Below, in pieces: positions 1-9,183 of a DNA stretch of 10,601 nucleotides. Location of the stretch: contig MU647439.1 of the NCBI GenBank assembly GCA_026770585.1, positions 15,811-26,411 on the forward strand, given 5' to 3'. The notes below the pieces were generated by a model. The model worked only from the letters and a program-made list of their open reading frames with translations, was not told the DNA's origin and made no database searches. Position 1 is the stretch's first letter. Each line of letters starts with the position of its first letter. Source of the stretch: Baffinella frigidus. Taxonomy: Eukaryota > Cryptophyceae > Cryptomonadales > Baffinellaceae. A program made the position numbers and the translations under genes.

Positions 1-66
<66 letters not shown>

Positions 67-240
67 GGTCGAGGGTTGAGGGTTGAGGGTTTAGGTTAAA
101 CATAGTCCGCCACCCCACCTGGTGTAGGGTTTCAGGTTTCAGGTTTGGGGTTCAGGGTTTGGAGTGTAGAGTTCAGGGTTTGGCTTTCCGAGTTCAGGGT
201 TTTGGATTTAGGGTTCAGGGTTTAGTGTTTAGGGGGTTTG
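1..240 (+). repeat. GGGTTGA heptamer array grading into degenerate G-rich repeats
   Basis: Positions 1-90 are a near-perfect GGGTTGA array. From 120 to 240 it continues as degenerate GGGTTTA/GGGTTTC/GGGTTCA units. It is telomere-like but not a chromosome end, because unique sequence and genes follow. Confidence 0.9.
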
Positions 241-261
241 TGTCGCGCTGGACCTGCCCCC

Positions 262-392
262 CTCACCTTAAACCCGAAACCCCTAAACCCAAACTCTAAA
301 CCCGAAACCCTAAACCCAGAAACCCAAACCCTCAACCTTAAACCCTAAACCCTGAAACCCAACCCCCCAAACCCTAACCCCTAACCCCTAAT
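262..392 (+). repeat. Degenerate CCCTAAA-type heptamers
   Basis: CCCTAAA, CCCGAAA and related units on the + strand, the opposite orientation to 1-240. The strand switch falls around 240-265. Confidence 0.85.
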
Positions 393-393
393 T

Positions 394-515
394 GTGGGAG
401 GTGGAGATAACCCACCCGGAAAATGCTCGTAAGAGCGGCCGACACGGGGTACAGTAAGTTGCACAACGCGTAAGGCCTGTGCGGCGCTGACGCTGGTTGT
501 TCGTCAATAAATCAG
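394..515 (+). mobile_element. Dispersed non-coding element, copy 1
   Basis: About 120 bp matching the reverse complement of 1736-1860. Shared blocks include AATGCTCGTAAGAGC, CGACACGGGGTACAGTAAGT, GTGCGGCGCTG and AATAAAT. No coding potential. Probably a short non-autonomous transposon, but I cannot define terminal repeats or target duplications. Confidence 0.72.
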
Positions 516-559
516 CAAGCTCTCTCCCCCAAACCCTAACCCCCGACCCCCGACCGCAG

Positions 560-595
560 GAGTCTGACAATGTTGGGTGGCACCGCCTTCACGTG
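560..595 (+). CDS. Tentative 5' exon (12 codons)
   Basis: A 36-nt island between acceptor cag (557-559) and donor gtaaac (596-601) reads ESDNVGWHRLHV. It begins and ends in phase 0, which fits the next candidate exon at 901. The donor is immediately followed by CCCTCAA-type heptamers, as in the secure introns of this gene. I recognise no homology. It may be coding sequence upstream of the phosphatase domain or a 5' untranslated exon. Support is splice signals, phase and non-repeat composition only. Confidence 0.42.
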
Positions 596-2313
596 GTAAA
601 CCCCACACCCTCAACCCTCAACCCTGAACCCTGAACCCCTAAACCCTAAACCCTACACCCTACACCCTAATCCCTACACCCTAAACCCTGCACCCTACAC
701 CCTACACCCTACACCCTGCACCCTACACCCTACACCCTACACCCTAAAACCTACACCCTACACCCTGAACCCTGAACCCTGAACGCTGAACGCTGAACCC
801 TACACCCTAAAACCCAAACCCCGACCCCATGAACCCTGACCCCCAAACCCCAAACCCCAAACCCCAAACCCTAACCCCTAAACCCTCAACCCTGAAACAG
901 GCGGTGCACACGATCCGAGCGCTCATCGGCCTTCACAGGTGTTGCTTCAGAGCGATTCTTGGTTGCGGTTTAAGGTTTCATGTTGGCGTTTAGGGTTTAA
1001 GGTTGGGGTTTATGGTTTATGGGTCCCCTCGGTGATTCCCGAGGGGACACAAGAAAACGAGTTTGTGTGAAAATTACTGCGCACAGTTTCGTTACAATGT
1101 GATGATAAGAATCCATTTTTGAGTTGTGTAGGAATTTTCACAAATCTGAGATATACTCTATGGAGAAATTCAAACGACTGGCTGCCCGAACGAAATAGCT
1201 CAAGTTGAAATCTCGATTTTGTCCACCCCGGAGTGCTGGTGGAAGTGCTCATGCAAAAGGCTGCCTCCCGAGACACTCTACCCTGCCCTAACTACCCCTT
1301 TCGACTAGAAAAACAGCACTAACACCAACAAACAGAGAGCACTAAAGAGCGAGCAGTTCGGGATTTGAGCGCCAGTCCGTAAACCCTTGCGCCTTGCGTT
1401 GAGTGATAAAAAAGTCCACGCGACTTAAGAAACGGGCCCGCCTCGGAACTGTGAGCTGTGTTTCATCTGTCAAACCCTAAACTCTAAGCCCCAACCCAAT
1501 TGCGTGCTCCTGCGAGGGGAGGTGCGAGTGACAGAGTGCGTTGCACCTTGAACCCCTAAACCCTAAACCCGAACCCTAGACCCTAAGACCCAACCCCATA
1601 ACCACCCGGCAGGTTCTATCCCACTACCGGACGCTAGCCGCTTGACTTTTAGGGACTCATCGCAATTTTTGGGACTCCTCAGTCGCCCGTCCTGGCGCCA
1701 AAGCCCCAACCCCTAAACCCTGCAGACATAGAGTGGTAATTTATTACCAAGCAGTCAGCGACAGCGCCGCACACGCCTGACGCATTGTGCTACTTACTGT
1801 ACCCCGTGTCGACTGCTCTTACGAGCATTTTTTTGGATGGATCCTTTCTCCACCTCCTACCGTGGGGCAATACAACGTGTGAACGCCTACTTTTGTTTCA
1901 ACGCAACTAACCCCGGAGTCTCTTGGCTTTCGTTATTTTACTCCCCATCACGTCGTCAACATAAGACCCACACTACCCTGCACCCTGAACCCTGAACCGA
2001 AACACAGCTGCGTGCTCCTGCGGGGAAAGGTGCGGGTGCTGATGCAGAAGACTGTCTCCGGGAACAAGCGGAAACTTACGGCGCTTATCTTACGGCGCTT
2101 ATCACACCCCCAGATTTTTTCGCATGGATTCTCTCTCCACTTCCTACCCTTGACACTGAAGCCTGAACACCAACGCAGCTGCGTGCTCCTGCGGGGGAAG
2201 GTGCGGGTGCTGATGCAGAAGACTGTGTCGGGGAACAAGCGCCGTACACCCGAAACCCTACACCCTAAGCCCTGAATCCTGAATCGTAAACCCCAAACCC
2301 TGAACCTTGAACC

Positions 2314-2345
<32 letters not shown>

Positions 2346-5300
2346 GCCCTCAACCCTCAACCCTCAACCCTCATCCCTTAACCCTAGACCCTCAACCCTC
2401 AACCCTAACCCTTGAACCTCAAACCCTAAACCCTAAACCCCAATCCCTAAAAAACCCAAACCCTAATCTCTATTCCCAAAACCCTAAACCCTAAACCCTA
2501 AACCCTAAACCCTGCACCATGAACCCCAAACCCTAAACCCTAAACCCTAAACCCTAAACCCTGCACCATGAACCCAAAACCCTCAACCCTCAACCCTACA
2601 CCCTCAACCCTAAACCGTTAACCCTAAACCCCAAATCCTGACCCCTAAACCCCAAACCCCAACCCTAAACCCTAATCATTCAACCATAAACCCTAAACCT
2701 GAACCCCTAACCCCTAACCCCTAAACCCTGAAATCCTGAACCCTAAACCCTAAACCCTACACCCTACACCCTACACCCTACACCCTACACCCTACACCCT
2801 ACACCCTACACCCTAAGCCCAAAACTCTCAAACAGGGTTCATGGACAAGGAGTTCGATCTGGACCTTACACACATCGCCGACAGGCCTCAACCCTTAAAC
2901 CCTAAACTCCACACCCTAAATTCCAACCCCTTAACCCTGACACCCAAACCCTGAACTGGACACCCTAAATCCCCAACCCTGAACCCTGGGTGGCCCCTCA
3001 ACCCGAAACCTCAAGCCTCTCACTCTAAATCCTACACCTTGAACCCGAGAGAGAGAGAGAGCGTTCTGCATTGACAACCACCTTCATAGTGACATCTCCC
3101 ATAATCTTTTGTACAATAACTCGTTCTGGTACAAATTGTACACCGAGACCTCGTTTAAAAAGGAATTGGAGTTTTAACTGGCCTTTTTTATTATCATTTG
3201 TACCAAAACAAGTTGCTTTACAATACGGGGGCACTATTAAACTGGTCCAGACCCCCTTGATCACTCTTCTTCTTCTTCTCCTTTTTTTGGCCTCTTAAAG
3301 TCCCTGTGAACAGGTCCTAAGCCTTTGAAAAGTCAAGTGAGTCAACTTACTAAGCACGCAGGGTTCGCCCTCGGCGGGAAGCAGGCAGCACAGCTTCGAA
3401 GGGATTTTCGGCCCAATTCGGGCAACCTCACCGTTACCTTATCCGTAGGAACCCCCCCTATGTTCCTACGGATTTCCTACCGTAGGGTCCTAGGTCTTAT
3501 CGCTTAGGGGTTATTCACAATCCCTTGGGAGTCCGGTGTGTGGCTTACCGACATCCGGCAGGTGCACCCTCAACCGCGATTCTCTGAACCGTGCCCCCCG
3601 CGCGCACCCAAAACGCGCATCCCTCAACGCGCCCGAAACCTGAGCGTCACTTTCTCTCACACGCACCACTTGCTACCCGGAACCCGAAACCCGAAACACG
3701 AAACCCGAAACCCGGAACCCGAAACCCGAAACCCGAAACCCGGAACCCGGAACCCGAAACCCGAAACTCGAAACCCGAAACTCCAGGGTGGTTGAGGATC
3801 TGGTTGTACCGTTTCAAACCCTAACCCCACACCCTAAACGCAGGCTGGTGGCCATGGCGCTGCCGTGTGTGGCTGGGGCCGCCTACCGCAACCCGCAACC
3901 CGAAACCCGAAACCCGAAACCCGAAACCCGAAACCCGGAACCCGAAACCCGAAACCCAAAACCCGAAACCCGAAACCCGAAACCCGAAACTCCAGGCTGG
4001 TGGCAATGGCACTGCCGTGTGTGGCTGGAGCCGCGTACCGAAACGACATCCGGGACACTTGCCGCTTCTTCACGTCCCGCCACTACGGCGCGTTCAAGGT
4101 CTTCCCAATGTCATCTCGAAAGATAACTGAATTTCATCTCGAAAGGTAACTGAATTTCATCTCGAAAGATAACTGAAGCAGTTGTCTGATTAACGTTTTC
4201 GTTTAATCAGGAGGCCTGATTGAACTAACTATGCCTTAACTAATTTCTCCCATTCAACCTCCTATTGAAAAGGAACTGATTCAGTTATCTTTCGAGGTGA
4301 TATTCGCACTAGTAAGACCTTCAGGGCCGGAATCCGGCCTTGGCTTTCAGGTGAAACGTTTGGCCAACTGATTTGTTTTAAGTTGTTAAAATCCTCAAGT
4401 TGTTAAAACCTTTAAGTTGTTCCCTTTTTGCCCGGCAGCGGAACCTGCGCGAGGGTTTCGAGAGGTGTTGCTCTCTCCAAACGCTCAACGCTAACCCCCC
4501 CACTCCCAACCCTGAACCCTAAACCCTAAAGCCTACACCCTAAACGCGAAACGCGAAACTCTAAACCGGAATGTACAATGGCAGGTGTTCAACCTATGCG
4601 AGGGGTTCGAGGAGTCTGGCAACGGCAACTACGACACGACCCTCTTCTACAACCAGGTGACCCCTCTACCCACGGGACTTCAAAGGACGTTCTTGAATAA
4701 CCCGCAAGCGGATATTCGTAGACCCTACTGTAGGAAATACCGTAGGGACATAGGGGGGGTCCTACGGATAAGGTAACGGAAAGTGCCTGAAATTCGGCCA
4801 GAAACTCCCTTCGTAGCCCGCTCTTTGGAACACCCCTTCCACCCAACCCCAAACCCTATAATGCCTAGGACTGAGGGACTATACGTATATCAACTAAGAA
4901 TGCACATAATGTACGTATACCGGGTTTGGTTTTAGGGCTTAGGCTACAGGGCTTAAAGTGGATGGTTTGGTTAGGGTACAGGGCTTAGGGTGGATGGTTT
5001 TGAGGTAGGGTATAGGGTCTGGTGGTTGGGGTCAGGGTATAGGGACGAGGGCTTCGAGGAGTCTCGCAACGGCAAATCTCCTCTTCTACAATCGCTAACC
5101 CCTAAACCCTTAGGGGTTTAGTGTGAGCCAACTCTGTCTGTTAGACAGTCTTCGTGCACCCTAGCCACTAAACCAAATCCCTGCACCCTAAACCCCCAAC
5201 CCAAAACACCAACCCCCAAACCCCAACCTCCCAACCCCAAACCCTACCCCCCAAGCCCCAAACCCCCAGCCCCAAACCCCAAGCCCCAAACCCCAAACCC

Positions 5301-8300
5301 CAAACCCCAAACCCCAAACCCCAAACACCAGACACCAAACCCCAAACACCCAACCCCACACCCCACACCCCAAAATCCAAAACCCCAAACCCAAACTCCA
5401 AACCCCACACCTCAAGTGCTGAGGAGGATGGGGTCCAGGGTTTGGGGTTTGGGAGAACTTGCGATTTAGGGGTTCCGGGGTGTCGCGTTGTTCACGGGTT
5501 TTGGTTTTCAGGTTTTGGGATTCGGGCCCTGACCCCTGACCCCCCACGAAAGGTGGTGAAAGTGCCGCAGCGGGACCACAACATCTGCTCCCTCCAGACC
5601 CTGGTCAACACCATCAAGCAGGCACCCCCCCCACCTTAATCCCCAAACTCGATCTCAGTCTGTTTGCGCCCATCAATCTGCTCTTTCCCGCTCGAAAGTT
5701 GACGGATTTGTACCGTGGTCCCACACTGTCAACTTGAGAATAGTCGGCCAACCGAGTGAGGCAGAGCGGGTTTGTCACGTTCTGACATTCCCACGTGTGA
5801 GGGAGGGAGGGAGAGAGGGAGAGAGGGAGAGAAAGCGAGGGAGGGAGAGAAAGGAAGGGAGGGAGAGGAAGGAAGGGAGAGAGAGAAAGGAAGGGAGGGA
5901 GGGAGGAAGGGAGGGAGGGAGGGAGGGAGGGAGGGAGGGAGAGAGAGGGATGGAGAGAGAGGGGTGTGTGTGTGTGTGGGTGTGTGTGTGGGGGGGGGAG
6001 AGCGAGAGAGAGAGAGAGAGAGATACAGAGAGAGCGGGAGAGGGTAACTCTCGGCTGACGCAGGCAACGGCGTTCCTGAATCTGGACAATTCGAATGTGG
6101 TTGCGTTCCATTGTCGGGGGGGGAAGGGACGCACAGGGTCGTTCTGCGCGTCGCTGCTTCTCTGGTAACCCCTAAACTATCTCTCAGGCAATCCCTAATC
6201 CCAAACCCCCCAAACCCCCCATTCCCATCCGTAAACCCCTCAAAGAGGCCCTACACTCCACACCCTAAACCCCAAACCCCACCGAACCTCTAAATCATAC
6301 ACCCAAAACACCAAACCCTACACCCTAAACCCTCAACCCTCAATCCTCAACCCTAAAACCTCCACCCCACACCCGAAACCAGAAAACTTGAACCCTAAAC
6401 CCTACACCCTATTCCCAAAACCCTAAACCCTTCACCCTACACCCTTAACTCTTAACCCTAAAGCCTAAACCTTCAACCCCAAACCCTAAACCCCAAACCC
6501 TAAACCCTCAACCCTCAACCCTAAACCCTAAACCCTAAACCCTAAACCCTAAACCCTAAACCCTAAACCCTGAACTCTAAACCCCACACCCTAAACCCTA
6601 AACCCTAAACCCAAAACTCTACACCTTACACCCCAAACCCTACACCCTAAACCCTACACCCAAAACCTTCAACTCCAAACCCTGGACCTGGACCAGGCTC
6701 GGGTTCTCGAGAATCGATGCACAGAGGCGCACGCCCTCCCTCCGTCCCTGGCCCCTCATCCCCATCCCCCAACCGCGAAACCTGAGGGTTCGGGCCGGAT
6801 AGGAAGTAGGGACCCCCCCCCCCAATCAAGTGCACGCAGGCGAAGCTTACCCCAAACCCCGTGACACACGCTCAGCCCTACGCATGTCACCCGACCACAC
6901 GCTAAGCCGTACGCATGCCACCCTACCACGCTAGGTCAGAAGTCGATATTTCATTTTTACTGCACGATCTTCAAGTCAAGTTGATTCTACCCTGAAAACA
7001 CACCAAAATTATTGGGAATTGGAGCTCCTTGCCGCCGCAATAATATTTTTTCACTATAAATATTTTGTACCAGGATAAACCATCTATTGCGAACGAGTGT
7101 GTATGACACTCCCACTTCTGACCTGGCGTGGCCTCCCAGGTGCGGGTTCTCTCGCACAGCCGCGCACGCCCTCGCGACGTTTGCCCACAGGTTACGAGCC
7201 CCCCCCCACGCATATACGACATATTGCCTTTCATATACGACTTCTTTTTCTTTTTCTTTTTCTTCTTCTTCTTCATCATCATCATCATCTTCTTCTTCTT
7301 CTTCTTCTTCTTCTTCTTCTTCTTTTTCTTCTTTATTGCCCTCAGAAAGGATCTCGATGATACTCGAGAGGCCCCTAAGCCTTTTACAAAGTGATCAACC
7401 ACTATCACAATACCGCGCGCCAAGTTGGGGCTGGCTGGCTCAGCCCCTGGCCACTAGCCATCGGAGGTGGCTCAAATATTGCCTCGGAATATTTTTGGAA
7501 GGAAATTTTAAAACTCTGCGACCATGACTTTTGTACCAGAAGAGGACTTTTCGCCTTAATTTTTGTTTTTATCAGCACCTCGTATTCGAGGTGCTGCTAT
7601 CTGAAGGAATTGAAAAAGCTCCAGGCCACTTTTTGAGCAGCCTCCGAGGGCTTTTGGTACACCCTACACCTCTGGCGGAAAACATGGGCGACTAGGGTTG
7701 TTCCTGTCCGCTGCCGAGCGAAAAGGGAACTACTTACAGATTTCAAGTTCGGTTTTAGAGTTGAGGGACAGACGGACAGACCTCTTGCGCAGGGGCTTGC
7801 AGGGCGCTCAAGCACAACTCCTACACCGTAACCCGCAACACTAAACCCTAAACCCTAACAGGAGGACAGACCTCTCAATCCTGAGCCTACAGGGCACTGC
7901 CATGCAGGTCACCCTACCCAAACCCCACACCCCGAGCCCCAAGCCTCAAGCCTCAAGCCTCAAGTCCCAAGCTCCAAGCCCCAATCCCCCAACCCCAAAC
8001 CCCAAACACCAAACCCCGAACCCCAAACCCCAGACCCCCGGAACCCTAACCCCCCTCACCCCCAAAACAGGGCGTGGCATCCCCCTCCCAGATCAGATAC
8101 GTACATTACGTGGAGGCGGTAACCCCTAAATCCCGAACCCTAAACCCTTGCCCCTTGAACCCTCAACACCTCAAACCACAAAACCCTAAACCCCCAAACC
8201 CTCAACCCTCAACCTTCAACCCTCAACCCTCAAGGTGCGGTATCTGGACTTCGACTTCGTGGCCCCTCGCATGATCCTCATCAACAGGTTGAGGGTTTGG

Positions 8301-9075
8301 GGTTAGTCTCTCCTCCTGTAAACCTAAACCTGTTGATACCTAAACCTGTTGATACCCTCAGGGGTTAGGTTTAGTTTCTCCTCCTGTGGCTCCTACGGAA
8401 GGAATCGGTGTTTAGGGTTTGGGGTTTGGGGTTTGGGGGTTGGGGTTTGGGGTTTGGGGGTTGGGGGTTGGGGGTTGGGGGTTGTGGCTCAAGGTTTATT
8501 TGTTTTGGTCCCCCAACACGATGGTCTCGTGCTCCGTTTGGTTTTTGTGTTTGGGAGTTAGCTGTAGGGGGGCTTAGTGTTCGGGGTTTAGGGGTGCATG
8601 AGACGTTACGTTGAACTTTGTTGTGTGGCGTTTGATGTTTGGGGCTTGGCGTTTGGCGTTTGTGGCTCATGGTTGTGGATGTGCGGCCCTCGAGAAATCG
8701 TGATGATAGGTCTACTGCTCCTTGTGTTTGGCCTTGGGGGGGTTGGGTTCAAAAGTTTTTTTGTTTGCGGGTAAGGGTTCGGGAGTTGGTCTTAGGATTG
8801 AGGGATTAGGAGCTAGGATCGTTCGCTGGGTTTCTCGACAGGTGCGAGATCGAGGTGGATCCTATTCACCAAAAGTGGACAAGCGAAAGTTTTCCATCGA
8901 AAGTTGACGGGCACCGCTGGAGGGGCAGGGTGGCAGGGTTGAGGGTTCGGGGTTGAGGCTTTCAGGTTCAACATTCAGGTTGTTTGCATGGTGTTGTTGA
9001 TACTCGCCCTACAGCCTCATCCCTCCTCTGGATTCGAAGGGCATGGGGATACCAACGTTTCTGGTTGATCAGCGT

Positions 9076-9114
<39 letters not shown>

Positions 9115-9152
9115 GGTCGAGGGTTGAGGGTTGAGGGTTGAGGGTCGAGGAT

Positions 9153-9183
<31 letters not shown>

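Noticed and set aside
1-90. Chromosome end (true telomere)
   Set aside because: The unit is GGGTTGA, not a uniform TTTAGGG, and the array continues into degenerate repeats and a gene. Similar arrays occur throughout the window.
232-270. Possible exon reading VCVALDLPPS after gtttag
   Set aside because: No GT or GC donor in a suitable place and no homology or phase support from a neighbouring exon.
3025-3298. Opposed frames of 75-79 codons in the AT-richer island
   Set aside because: No recognisable motif on either strand, no splice or start context, and intron position within the phosphatase gene.
3783-3815. Island after CGAAACTCCAG reading GWLRIWLYRF or VVEDLVVPFQ as an exon
   Set aside because: The acceptor context matches that of the 3996 exon, but the following sequence matches no PTEN segment and would break the phase between 2884 and 3996. 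Probably a junction remnant of the duplication.
4111-4176. CRISPR-like spaced repeats
   Set aside because: The 23-bp units are directly tandem with only 3 bases between the similar parts, there are no spacers, and the setting is a eukaryotic intron.
5168-5547. Open frames rich in VWGLGFG on the minus strand
   Set aside because: They are translations of CCCCAAA heptamers; 7-bp repeats without frequent stops give long frames of this kind. The same applies to GFRVSGF frames at 3821-4083 and 9854-10093 and to the STLNPQP frames at 8968-9309.
5614-6168. Long frames over the GA tract (Arg/Glu/Gly on +, Ser/Leu/Pro on -)
   Set aside because: Low-complexity translation of microsatellite. Only the end of the + frame (6064-6164) is real, as an exon.
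7456-7478. Resemblance to the dinoflagellate spliced leader (AGCCAT...TGGCTCAA)
   Set aside because: Only two short blocks match, with extra bases between them, and they form an inverted pair by themselves. No donor or SL-RNA context.
6971-7527. Poly-Lys, poly-Phe and poly-Ser frames
   Set aside because: Translation of the CTT/CAT microsatellite. The + frame contains the real exon 7140-7190 but the rest is intron.
7573-7596. Intrinsic terminator
   Set aside because: A perfect hairpin, but T-rich sequence lies before it, not after, and the gene is eukaryotic and continues through it.
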